Source of the DNA: Rhizomys pruinosus
Taxonomy: Eukaryota > Chordata > Mammalia > Rodentia > Spalacidae
Reading direction: 5' to 3'
NCBI GenBank assembly: GCA_009823505.1
Contig: VZQC01010403.1
Location: forward strand, 392,751 to 456,750
Length of the DNA: 64,000 bases
This document shows, in pieces, positions 1 to 10,500 of the stretch (its first letter is position 1; each line of letters starts with the position of its first letter). Position numbers and translations under genes: made by a program. Under the pieces are notes generated by a model. It saw only the letters and a program-made list of their open reading frames with translations. It searched no databases and was not told where the DNA came from.

Positions 1-10
1 AGAGTGTTTT

Positions 11-184
11 ACTTTATTATTTTTTATTCTATGTGTACTCCTTTGATGTTCAAAAGAAGGTGTCAGAACCTCTGGAACTGGAATTATAGATGCTTGTTAG
101 CTGCCATATGGGTGCTAGGAATCAAAATCAGGTCATCTGCAAGAATTGTCAGTGCTCTTAACTACTGAGGCATCTCTCCATCCC
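11..184 (-). repeat. B2/B3-type SINE
   Basis: The minus-strand SINE ends at its head, read here as 'catctctcca' at 173-182. The body has the typical 'gaactgg' and 'gggtgctagga' blocks. The left side is old and AT-rich. Confidence 0.8.
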
Positions 185-1474
185 TTTAAAACAATTTTTT
201 GCTACAAGCTTTCATTCTGACCTGTGCAGAATCTATTTTTTAAATACTTTTTGGTTTTCTTCTTTGCCCTAAATGTCATCTATCATTATGGATCATACAT
301 GTTTCCCTCTTTTCCCGTTTTATTTTGGCTTAGAGGTAATAAACTTCCTTCTATAATTAAATATTAATAAGGATACGGTAGTTTTAAATTGAGCTGTCCT
401 CATTTTGTTGTTTGTTTTAGAAAAGGCTGAATTTTTCTACCAAATTTGCTAATTTGTGTTCCTCATGTGTCTGTTGGGATGTGGCATCAAACGGACATAG
501 CTGTGGTGCCATGTGACTCCGTTGGGTTCACAGTTGTTGGATGTCGTGTTTCTCTTTATTCATATTTCATAAGAAACCTTTAATTTCTGTAGGAATTTGG
601 AAATTATTTCAACATCTAGCTTTGGGAGCAGGACAGATATATAATTGCTGTGAGTCTGTGCTGATTTGTTTATAACACAAGTGGGAGAAAATGTTCAAAT
701 GACCCTTATTTGGTCAATATTTACATTTTGTTTTACTCTTAGGATTTGCAGTTTTACTACTACTCACCCGTTTTCTATTCATATTCTCAATGCTCTTTTT
801 CCCTGTGCCTGTGCATTTGTGGAGGCTGTGTCCTGAGTCTGCTAGGGCCCACAGTGTGATCTCTGCACACACGTCTCTGGCACAGGCAGACCCTGGAGAT
901 CTGGCAGTTTCCCCACATCTTCTGATCATCTTGTGACTGGGGTCTTCCCGATGACCATTCCCAGCCTGATTTCATGCACAAGCATATTCATTATCATGCA
1001 CAAGCAATCATTACACCTGCTTCCTAGTTCACTGCTCCTAGGATGTGGATTCAGCATCTAGATTCCTAACTGGATGCTCCACATGGATCAAATCCATCTG
1101 CTATTGGCAGATATTGATTATGGGAACTAAGGGCAGGATCTGTGGAACGAACAGACTGCAAGCCTTTCTCACCAGCCTTTGGTAGCAGATTACTTATTTG
1201 GACAGATTGAAAGTTTCCTGTACATGGTTAAAGATTTCATTTCAATTTAGATTCGATGAATTGTCAGAAACTGATGTGTCTCATAATCTAATTACATTTG
1301 CTATTTGTTTGGGAACACTAAAACAATCATTTTATTTGTTGTTTATCTGATATATTTGCTATATTCCTCCTTACTCAAGACAAATACTTAGAAATCAGCA
1401 CCATGAGAACTTCAAGCATAATTGAAATATTTTCAATATTATTGAGAATGTTAAAAAAATTAAAAAAAAATAAA
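185..1474. other. unannotated AT-rich intergenic DNA
   Basis: No gene, RNA or confidently named repeat is visible. Open frames of 64-102 codons here have no recognisable domains and overlap each other, as expected by chance. Confidence 0.6.
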
Positions 1475-1781
1475 GGATAGGGAGATGGCTCAATGGGTAA
1501 GAGCACTTGCTCCGCTGGCATGAGGACCCGAGTTTGAATCCCCATACCCACAGAAGCTGGGCATTGCTGTGTGTGTCTGTAAACCCAGCATCGAGAGGCA
1601 GAGAAAGGAATCCCCAGAGCTCACTGGGCAGCCAACCTAGCTGAAAAAGCCCCCTTCTGGTTGAGTGAGAGACCCTGTCTTTAGGCAGTAACATGGAGAA
1701 CAATGGAGGCAGTTACCTGACGTCCTGCTCTAGCGTCTGCCTCAGTGTGCACAGGTTCATGTGCACAGAGAGCATGCACTG

Positions 1782-1814
<33 letters not shown>
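1475..1814 (+). repeat. B4-type SINE with (CA)n tail
   Basis: A tRNA-like head ('ggagatggctcaatgggtaa') is joined to a B1-like body ending in 'gagagaccctgtct', followed by a (CA)n tail at 1784-1813. This composite layout is that of B4/RSINE elements. The subfamily name is from memory. Confidence 0.65.
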
Positions 1815-1815
<1 letters not shown>

Positions 1816-2046
1816 TTAATATTTGAAATGAATTAAAATTTACTCCTCAAAAAGACATTAAAAGTTTCTACTCTACTGTTGCCATTTTAAAGAAAGAAGT
1901 GGAGGCCTGGAAATAAACCTAGCAGTAGTTTGGGCAATATTAACTATTGCAAAGGGCACAAGAGGACTGTTTTCATGAAAAATATGGAGTCTGAGAAGTA
2001 AAAAATACTTTCAGGATACTGTGTGGACTGGATTTGAGAAAACTAC

Positions 2047-2340
2047 CCATGATGCATTTGTTTTTGTTTTTGTTTTTTGTCTTTTTCAAATTTTATTTAT
2101 TTCTATATGTGTAGGAATGTACTGTCAGCATGCAGGTTTGTGCAACCGTGTCGTGCAATGCCGTGGAGGTCAGAAGAGGGCGTCAGAATTCCCCTGGAAC
2201 TGGAGTTCTCCTGGAATTGGAGTTTCAGATGGTTCTCGGCCACCATGTGGGTGCTGGGGATCGAACCCAGGTCCTCTGTAAAAGTGGTTGGTGCTCTTAA
2301 CCGCTAGGCCATCTCTCCAGCCCCCATGATGCATTTGTTT
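2047..2340 (-). repeat. B2/B3 SINE with 17-bp target-site duplication
   Basis: The body spans 2064-2323 on the minus strand. A perfect 17-bp direct repeat (ccatgatgcatttgttt) flanks it at 2047-2063 and 2324-2340, proving retroposition. The body carries a local duplication around 2192-2226 (ggaactggagttctcct followed by ggaattggag), shared with the B2 at 29847-30084. Confidence 0.93.
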
Positions 2341-2462
2341 GGGTAATAATGTGTATTAGGTTGCTTAAGTGTTTTGACATTTTATCTCCCCTGTTCTCCC
2401 TTCCCTTCATATCCAAGACACAGATTTTTTTTTTTTATTTCCCAAGTCTGTTTGACTCTGCT

Positions 2463-2806
2463 GTCTTGTTTATCTTTTATGTGTGTGGGTGTTTATGTGC
2501 GTATGGTAGCATGTGTATACATATGTGTGTGTGCATGTGGAGGCTGGAGCTCAAAGCTGGGTGTCTCCCTCAGTCCCTCTCCATCTTAGTTTTTGAGACA
2601 GGGTCTCTCACAGAACACCTGGAGCTTGCTGATTTGGCTAGACTGGCTGGCCAGTGAGCCCCAGGGTCCACCTGTATCCACTACCCACCCCAGTATTGGG
2701 GGTTCTAGGTGCATACCTCTCTGTTCAACTTTTTGTGTGGGTTCTAGGAGATCCAAACTCAGATCTTCATCCTAGTGTGACAAGGCCCATCCGAGCCATC
2801 CCATGG
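2463..2806 (-). repeat. B4-type SINE
   Basis: A (TG)-rich tail region at 2480-2535, then the B1-like 'gagacagggtctctca' and the block 'ggctagactggctggccagtgagccccaggg', then a tRNA-like head near 2790-2806 ('gagccatccc'). The family name is tentative. Confidence 0.6.
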
Positions 2807-3520
2807 TTCCAGGGATGTCTGTCAGTGTTCACTCACCTGTGCTTAAGAAATAGGGCATTTGAAAGATGAACTCCTGGGAAATCTTGATGCGGAAACTTGT
2901 GGATGGAAAAAGCTAAAATAATCGGCACATGGGTAGATACATTTAGGAATTTCAATTGGCCTACTTTGTGTGATGAAATGCCAACACCACGTACTGTGAC
3001 TTACAGGAAGAGAAAACACCTGGGGCTGCTCCGTTCTTGTCATGGTCCATTCAGGTCAATAGCCTCCAGCTAACTGACTCATAGCAGGATCATTTCATTA
3101 CACCCAGAAATCATGAGTGGAAGAAGTGATAGTAGACTCCATGGGTGGGAAAATCTTCCTGAAAACAAGGCAAAATGTGGAATTAATCCCATAGAATATG
3201 TCAAGAAATTAAATCAGGGTATCACCCTTATATTTTGTGATTATCTTGTGTAAAACACAATATTGGTGCTCATGAGAGATGTGGCCTTTCAGATGATGCA
3301 GCTACTACAGGGGGGTTCCATCAACTGGGCACTAGGATCTTGATGGGCCTTTTGTCATCTTTCTTCCTGGAGGCAGATCAGGACCACTGTGCATGTCTAT
3401 CAGCAGGCAAATTCCCTCGTCCACTGCTCAAATCCCACAACTGCTGTTTCTTAATCTGATCCCATCTCCCCATCTCCATCAGTCTCCTTTCCAAATCGTT
3501 TCTCTGCTCCCTAGAATTTC
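2807..3520. other. unannotated intergenic DNA
   Basis: I see no gene, RNA or named repeat here. Confidence 0.5.
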
Positions 3521-3906
3521 TGGTCAATATCTATCTATCCATCTAGCATCTATCTTTCTATTATCTATATCCATCCTTTATCATCTATCTATCATTTGTA
3601 TACTCTATGTATCATCTATATCTATCATCTATCTATCTGGAATCTGTCATCTATCATCTATATAACATCTATCTATCATCTATATCTATCTTCTATTTAT
3701 CATGTATATCTACCATCTATTCTATCATATATAACTATCACCTATCTATCATCTGTCACAATCTATTTCCATCTATCTGTCTATAATCATCACCTGTCTA
3801 TATAACATTGTCTATCAGTTATAACTATCATCTATCATCTATATGTACCATATGTCCATCATCAATTATATTTATCTACATATCTGTCATCTATCTGCTG
3901 TATCTC

Positions 3907-3959
<53 letters not shown>

Positions 3960-3962
3960 ATC
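3521..3962. repeat. (CTAT)n compound microsatellite
   Basis: About 440 bp of imperfect CTAT/ATCT tetranucleotide repeats, with a pure block at about 3907-3958. The open frames through it are simple Ser/Ile/Tyr/Leu-rich repeat translations and not genes. Confidence 0.95.
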
Positions 3963-4314
3963 TGTCTTCCTTTAAACCTTTTCAGTTTTTTACCTTAAAT
4001 AACAGTTGCCCTCCTTCCCTGACACCATTCTTCAGCCCCATGTGCCTCATTGCACCCTCCAGATGGTTTTTCCTCTTCCCACTTTCAGAATTCCTAGATC
4101 CTTGGAAGCTAGTGTCAGTAGTCAGGATGCTTCAGTGAAACAGAAGTGACAGGATCAAAAACATGTGTGCGAACCCCCCCCCCATATTGGTAACAAAAGA
4201 AAAACGTTCTGATGGTGTTGTAGCCCTCCTTTTTATAATCGATCCTCAGGGTATGCCCACGTTCTTTCAGCAAGCTGTTCACCAAGTAACTGCTTTTCAT
4301 CCACTGTGGTGACC

Positions 4315-4703
4315 TGTTATGGTTTGGGTCTGAGGTGTGCCACCAGTGCAGTGATGTTTAGAGGTGGGGCTCTGGGGTCACTGACCTGTTCACAAGGGCT
4401 CTGACCTCATCAGTGGATTAATCCATGGATCAGTTTGTAATTTAATGGTCTACTGGGAGACCGTGGAAACTTCACAGCTGGGAATATACCTTGGGGCGTG
4501 TGCTCAGTGGCTATCTTTTGTCCCTTTGCTTCTTTCTTCAGGAAATGTTCCCTGCCATGATCTTCTGCTTCACCATGGGTCCAGAAGCAATGGATCTAGT
4601 GACCATGGGCTGAATTTGCTAAAACGGAACCTGAACAAACCACACCTCCTTATAGTTATTTGTCCCAGGCAGTTTGTCACACAACAGAAACTTGACTACT
4701 GCA
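4315..4703 (+). repeat. old LTR-like repeat (MaLR-like)
   Basis: It begins 'tgttatggtttgggtctgag' and ends 'gactactgca', so it has TG...CA termini over 389 bp. Its layout (start, 'atgatcttctgcttcacca', 'agaagcaatgg', end) resembles mammalian MaLR-type LTRs. The candidate 5-bp flanks (tgacc/gaacc) match only partly. Confidence 0.45.
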
Positions 4704-5664
4704 GAACCCAAATTTTCACTTCTGAAGGGTCTGGGCATCAGTAGTCCTGCTTGGATTGAATTATTGTGGTTTTCCATCAGCCTTAGATACAGAATGTGTA
4801 ATACTAGGAGATTCCCCGAGGGGGGACTGCAGACCCAGCCTTCCTCTTCTTCACTGTTGAACAATAGTCAATGTCCTCTTATTAATCAGGATCAATTACC
4901 CAACCATCACAGAGGCTCCCTTGCTGATCTGATTTAGAGGGGCGTGGCAGCCTTGCTTCCAGTTCAGTGGACTCATTGATGACTTTCCTGGTAAAAAGCT
5001 TCCTCCTTTTGTGACTAAGATTCTAGATCAGGAGGCAGGACTTGGTGCATGGGGAAGACAAAACCAACATTTCCACGTGGATCACTAGGGGCAATAGTGA
5101 GTGGTTTTCAGGAAGTGCACCTTTGTCAGTATGCCCCTCCAACTTCCTGATCGGGGCTTCTCAGCACTCGTGGAAGGATGAAGACTGAGAAACCCCACAT
5201 GTGCTGTTTGCAAGCTGTAGACCCAGGAGAGCCCGAGATCAGCCTTGTCGCCCAAGCAGCTGGACAGTGATGGAGAATCCCCCCCCCCCTTTGTTCTAAG
5301 TGGTTTGGGTGAGGCCACACACATTGAAGAAGGCAGGCCAGGCATTCAAATGCTAACCTCTCCTGAAACCACCCTAAATGCTAACCAGATATGTGGGTAC
5401 CCTGTGGCCAGGTCAAGTTGACACATTAAGGGGCACACATTCTCACTGCCCACCCTTCGGTGACCAGTGTTTAGTTCCCCCCAATTAATTCCAATAATAA
5501 ATGCAAGAATAATGCTGTGGTGCGCAGAAAAGTCTTTCCTGGGGAAGTGTTAGAAAGCAGCGAGATCAGCAGAAGGATGAAATGCGGAATGAAGCGCCCC
5601 TCCTCAAAATGCAGACAGAAATTCCGGAAAAATATTCCGAAGCATGTAAAAAATGTGAGCTCTA
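4704..5664. other. unannotated, possible old LTR debris
   Basis: Nothing is firmly recognised. The string 'caggtcaagttgacacat' at about 5411-5428 resembles the edge of a rodent LTR family seen elsewhere in the window. A C11 run lies at about 5280-5290. Confidence 0.35.
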
Positions 5665-5839
5665 GGGGTGGAGAGATGGCTCAGTGGTTAAGAGCACTGG
5701 CTGCTCTTGCAGAGGACCTAGGTTTGATTTCTAGCACCCACATGGTGGCTAAGAACCGTCCTTACCTCCAGTTCCACGGGTGCACTCACATACGTACAGG
5801 TGATACACTCATACACATAAAATAAAAATAGTAAATAAG
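5665..5839 (+). repeat. B2/B3 SINE
   Basis: It has a typical tRNA-like head ('ggagagatggctcagtggtt'), B box region 'aggtttgattt' and an A/T-rich tail 'cataaaataaaaata'. Confidence 0.9.
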
Positions 5840-6268
5840 AATGTTAGTTCTGTATCCAAAATTATCACTCCAATTGTGTTTGTGAAAGTCATTTATTATT
5901 TTATCTTTCAGAGTCCCCAAAGTGGCAGCACATCATTCCCAACAGTACAATAAAATCACATTTAAAATTTAGAATCTGTAGTCTTAAACTATTTGGCAAA
6001 TTCACACAGAGGGCCTAGGTTTCTTCCCCCACACAGGACATATTGAGTGTGATGAAGCTTGTCAGCAATGCCACTGGGGTTTTCCTTTAGAACACCCGAT
6101 TCAGATGTGGTGTGTCACACGTATACAATAAATACTAGTGACTGGTTCCTGAAGGGAAAGAGCAATCAGATGAAACATAAAATGGACTGACATTTTTTTC
6201 TGTGTGATCTCAAGACTCTACACCCTCATCCTCCAGAGACTGTGCAGAATGATTTGACACTTCCACGG

Positions 6269-7126
6269 TGGGATAGTTAGTTAACTGTAAGCTTGACACA
6301 GCCTAGAATCACCTGGGAAGAGTCTCAAGGAAGGATTGTCAGCATTGGGTTAGCCTCCGGCTTGTCTGTGACAGATTGTCTTGATAAAGTTAATTGATGT
6401 CAGAAGGCCCAGTCCACTGTGGGCAGTACCATTCCCTAATGGGAGGGGGCTGTCTAGAACTCTAAGTGGGGAAATTGTGCTGAGCACTGTGAAGGCCAGA
6501 ACAATGTTATTTTTGATAAAGCAGCCATTTTAAGAGGCCTCAGAAATTCAAAAGGAAAACCCTACTCTTAGCTCAAAGGGCCCTACGTCTCCTTATCAGA
6601 GGCCCTCAAACAATCGTTAACTCCAGAAGAACTGACCCAAGAGTCCCTGGATCTCTTTCCCTGAACTGTATGATTAACCCTTTACAAAGAATTGTGTAAC
6701 TGTCTTAGAGACAACCAGATGCTCTTTTTTGCTTCTGTAAAGCTGCTTGTTACTACTTACATGAAGCCCCTGCATGTAGGAAACGCCCACAAACATGAGG
6801 TAGTTATAACCCGCACCTTTAAAAACTCAAAGCTCTTGCCTTCCCAGATGCTATAGCCCTGTTTTGGCCAGTGAGGCTGGTGCTGCATTAATTGGATATC
6901 TTGCTCTGGTCATCTTTCTCTGTGCTCATAACACTCTGTAACTGTAACAGCACAAGCAAATAAGCATGTACACATTTGTTTCTCTCTACTCTTGATTGTG
7001 GATGTGATATGACAAGCATAACAAGTTCCTGCAGTGATGGATTGTGACTTAAAATTGTGAGCCAAAATGAGCCCTTTCTCCTTTAAGTTGCTTTTTGTCT
7101 GGGTATTTTTATTAGAGGTTTGAAAA
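6269..7126 (+). repeat. old LTR-like repeat split by a younger solo LTR
   Basis: The left part (6269-6487) contains 'cttgacacagcctagaatca' and 'aattgatgtcagaag'. The right part (6954-7126) contains 'gtggatgtgatatgacaag' and 'gagccctttctcctttaag'. Together they form one old LTR-like unit interrupted by the solo LTR at 6488-6949. Confidence 0.6.
6488..6949 (+). mobile_element. solo LTR, ERV1-like, 4-bp duplication GCAC
   Basis: The 462 bp begin TGTGAAGG and end GTAACA. GCAC occurs at 6484-6487 and again at 6950-6953, so a 4-bp target-site duplication fits a gammaretrovirus-like (ERV1) integrase. A TATA-like 'ctttaaaaact' lies at 6817-6827, about 130 bp before the end, which sets the plus orientation. 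There is no internal region, as after LTR-LTR recombination. The family is not recognised. Confidence 0.7.
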
Positions 7127-7417
7127 CAAATCTAGGACAGTTGTGTGGTTATATGACCTTTCTGTGGGAAGATTATCTGCTGGGCCTGATTGAACCACAT
7201 TAAAAGCAGGGAGGTCTCTTGAGCTGGGGAGGGAAGGCAGAAGGGTTGAAAGCAGCTTCTGAAACGTTAGGGACACGTGACAAGGAATGCGAGTGGCTTG
7301 AAAGAGCAAAGAGGCACTTGTGACAACGGGCAGAGAAATGAGACCTCAGTCCTTCAGAAACGTCACTCTGTCACTATCAGAAATGAACCTGGAAGAGGAC
7401 CTTGATGTTCCGGTGTT

Positions 7418-7800
7418 TTAGTCAGCGTTCTCTCACTTGAATAAAATACCTGACACAATAAACTTACAAAGAGCAAAGTTCGATTTACAGTTTTGGAGAT
7501 TCCAGACCATGGTGGATCCATCCAGTTCCCTCGGGTATCTGGAGAGGTGGTGCACCAGGGTCAGTGTAGAAGTGGAGCAAAGTGCTTCTGTCACAAGCCT
7601 GAGATTCAGGAGAGGAAGAAAAAGGGGCTGGAATTTCACAAAGCCCTTCAAAGGTCTTTGCCAGTAGTAGGACAAAGCACACGGGGGCATCATTTAGAAG
7701 ACAGGAGACATTTACAAGATAAAGCAGAACACTCTCCTGCCTTGAGAATGCACAGCAGCCAAAGGGACCATAGCCTGGATTGTCTTTTTAAAGGGCTTTA
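7418..7800 (-). repeat. probable old LTR-like repeat
   Basis: It starts 'gttttagtcagcgttctct' with 'tgaataaaatacctgacaca', the usual right edge of rodent LTR families read in reverse. Several 60-102 codon open frames here overlap on both strands and show no domain. Confidence 0.4.
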
Positions 7801-8329
7801 ATTGTGTCTTAAAAGCCCTGGACAGCTTTCCTGAGAGAGGATTTCCTGTCTAGGTGATTGACAGGCCCATTCTTTGGACCAGTAATCATGCAATAGGGCA
7901 GATTAAAATGCAAGAAAGAATAAAAATGACTGGATAAAAATAGTCTTGCTTTTTCCAGGAGGACATGGCCTTCCCTTGAAGGACCTCAACTAGCCCTACC
8001 ACAGCAGCTTCCTCCCTTCTCTGCTCTGGAGCAAACCCTACCCACGCTTTCCAGCGAAAGCGGCATGGTGCTATTTTAAACAGTAAGCGGGGCCATCGTG
8101 AGGCCTCGCCCCTCTTTTACCTGTCACCATTTTCTCATTTGCACACTCAGTGTGCTACTAGAGGTGCGGGAGGTAGACTTTGAAGCTGATTTTCAAGGAC
8201 AAGATAGAACAAGCTTCCACACCACAGATGCCAAAGAGCAAGTCTGTGGACAAAGATCTCTGTCAGGTGTGTGAATCTTTTACCCATCACCCCAGGAAAA
8301 AGACCTTTCCTTTTAGAAAATGAGTAGAA
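7801..8329. other. unannotated intergenic DNA
   Basis: No recognisable gene or repeat. Part may belong to the preceding old LTR-like unit. Confidence 0.4.
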
Positions 8330-8550
8330 GCTGGAAAGACGACTCAGTGGTTAAAGGCACTGCCTGCTCTTACAGAGGATCCAGGTTCAGTTCCTAGCAC
8401 CTATATGGTGGTTAAGAACCACCAGTAACTCCAGTTCCAGGGGAATCTGATGCCTTCTTCTGACTTCCATGGGCATTTCATGACATGAGTGCACTTAAAG
8501 ACATGTAAATGAAATGCTCATACACATAAAATTTTTTTTAAAATAATAAA
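8330..8550 (+). repeat. B2/B3 SINE
   Basis: Head 'gctggaaagacgactcagtg', body 'ggttaagaaccaccagtaac', tail 'catacacataaaattttttt'. Confidence 0.88.
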
Positions 8551-9070
8551 AAATTATAAAAGTTAAATTAAAAAGAAAACGAGGAAGTTTTTTCTTGGAG
8601 ATGGAGAATCTTACCCCATTTCTCCAGGCCTTGTCTTCAACAAAATTCTCTCCTCCAATATCTGTCTTCTGGTTTCTGGTTTATTCAGTAGAATACCAGG
8701 TAGCAAGTGTTTCAGGACCCAACAACGATCATACTCTTATAGTTTCAGTTCTTGGCTTCACAAGCTGTTGATTATGAGGAAGCTCATATTCTTAATGAGC
8801 TTCAAGCTTGTTAATATCTGAGCCATTTAGCACAATGACCTACAGACCTACGACGCTCCACCTCCTAAAGGTTCCACCCCCTGCCTGCAACACCATCAAG
8901 CCTTTAACACATGGACTTTTGGAAGGGTTTCAACATCCAAACTACGGGATACAGGTGAGAAAAAAAATTTAATTGACACCTTTATTTCAACCAAAGCAGA
9001 AAGTTCAGCCACCCAATCTGGAGTTCATGCTGATATTGTAAATATATTTAAGATAAGAAATGTTATTTAA
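8551..9070. other. unannotated, LTR-like tail
   Basis: The stretch 8850-8950 ('ccacctcctaaaggttccac', 'cacatggacttttggaaggg') looks like the edge of an old rodent LTR. The remainder is unassigned. Confidence 0.35.
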
Positions 9071-9238
9071 GCCAGGTGTTGTGTATGTCTTTAACGCCAG
9101 CACTCCAAAGGAAGAGGCGGGTGGATCTCTGTGAGTTTGAGGCCAGCCTGGTCTATAGAGCAAGTTATAAGACCTTGTCTCAACAAAACAAAACAAAACA
9201 AAAACAACAAAAAATAAAAACCAAAGAACAACAAAAAC
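9071..9238 (+). repeat. B1 SINE
   Basis: 'gaggccagcctggtctatag' and 'agaccttgtctcaacaaaac' mark a diverged B1 with an (AAAAC)n-type tail. Confidence 0.85.
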
Positions 9239-9469
9239 CCCTTAGATTAAATGTTAAGACTCTAAATTGATGATAATTCATTTTGCAGCTATACAAAATG
9301 TAAACAATGTGTTACTTTCCATATTAAACCTAGTAAATTTCTCATCCTCATTTTCCCTCCCTAACTCACTCCTTCCCTTCAATGCACAGCTATCCATTCT
9401 CTATGGACCATATGTTCAATTTGTCTTTAAAGCAATATTGCCTTGCAATATAGAAAATAGCACAAACCA

Positions 9470-9694
9470 GGACTGGAGAGATGGCTCAGTGGTTAAGAGC
9501 ACTGGCTGCTCTTTCAGAGAAACTGGGTTCTGTTCCCAGCACCCAGATGCAGCTAACAACCATCTGTAACTCCATTTCTAGGGGATTTGATGCTCCCTGC
9601 TTACCTTTGTGGGCGTTGTATGATACAGGTGCACTTATATACATGCAGGCAAAGCACTCATACAGATAAAATAAAAATAATAAAAAATAAAATA
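9470..9694 (+). repeat. B2/B3 SINE
   Basis: Full-length B2 with tail 'cagataaaataaaaataat'. The flanks aaaatagcacaaaccag (left) and aaaatatcacaagctag (right) are an imperfect target-site duplication. Confidence 0.9.
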
Positions 9695-9785
9695 TCACAA
9701 GCTAGCTCTCTCCTTGAAGAGGAGAAGAAATATACCCATGCATTTAAGGTTACTTCTGTGTGGATATGATATTGTTTTATTTATT

Positions 9786-10008
9786 TTTTAAATTTTTTAT
9801 TTATTTTCTATGTGTATGAGTGTACTGTCTGCATGTAAGTTTGTGCACCTGTGTCATGCAATGCCGCGGAGGTCAGAAGAGGGCATCAGATTCCCCTGGA
9901 ACTGGAGTCAAAGACGGTTCTCAGCCGCCATGTGGGTGCTAGGGATTGAACCCGGGTCCTCTGCAAGAGCAGTCAGAGCTCTTAACTGCTAGGCCATCTC
10001 TCTAGCCC
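9786..10008 (-). repeat. B2/B3 SINE
   Basis: Reverse-oriented B2: AT-rich tail on the left, 'gtgggtgctagggattgaac', and head 'aggccatctctctagcccc' on the right. Confidence 0.92.
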
Positions 10009-10140
10009 CTGTTTTTATATTTTATAGCTGATTTTATCCTTTAGGACATTGTCCTCATCTTATAGTTGTTTTATGAATGTTTGCCAAAAATTGGGCAGAA
10101 AGAGGAATCAAAACTAAAATCATAAAAGACCCCTAAGTTA
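10009..10140. other. unannotated AT-rich DNA
   Basis: Nothing recognised. Confidence 0.4.
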
Positions 10141-10500
10141 TCCTGAGAAAAGAAAACCACAGTTATCTAATGGAATTAGTTATCTAATGCAATTAACTTG
10201 TTTGCTAAGGTGCCCGCAAGAGATTCTGTCGTTAGAGAATATCTTAACCCTTGACCTCAACATCTGTGTCTGCAAACATGTTAACCAGAGAAGGAATTTT
10301 CCCTCAGTGTTCCTAAGATGTGTAAGCGTCTGTGCTGTAATTTAGACTCAGCAATGTTGTGACAGTTATGGAAAGATGCGGGGAAACCTATAAAAACTGT
10401 GGGTCATGGCCCAGAACCTCAGAGCATCAGCTCATTTTGGTCTACCTCCTCTGTATGGTGGATCCTCTGTCTCAGTTTCCCATAATATCCTTATAGATAC
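10141..10500 (+). repeat. possible LTR with TATA box
   Basis: A TATA-like 'cctataaaaactgtg' at about 10388-10402 lies in sequence resembling a retroviral LTR U3/R junction. No TG...CA boundaries or target-site duplication could be fixed, so this is only a suggestion. Confidence 0.3.

Noticed and set aside
3393..3805. Frames of 69-90 codons through the (CTAT)n block.
   Set aside because: They are simple tetranucleotide translations (Ser/Ile/Tyr/Leu-rich).
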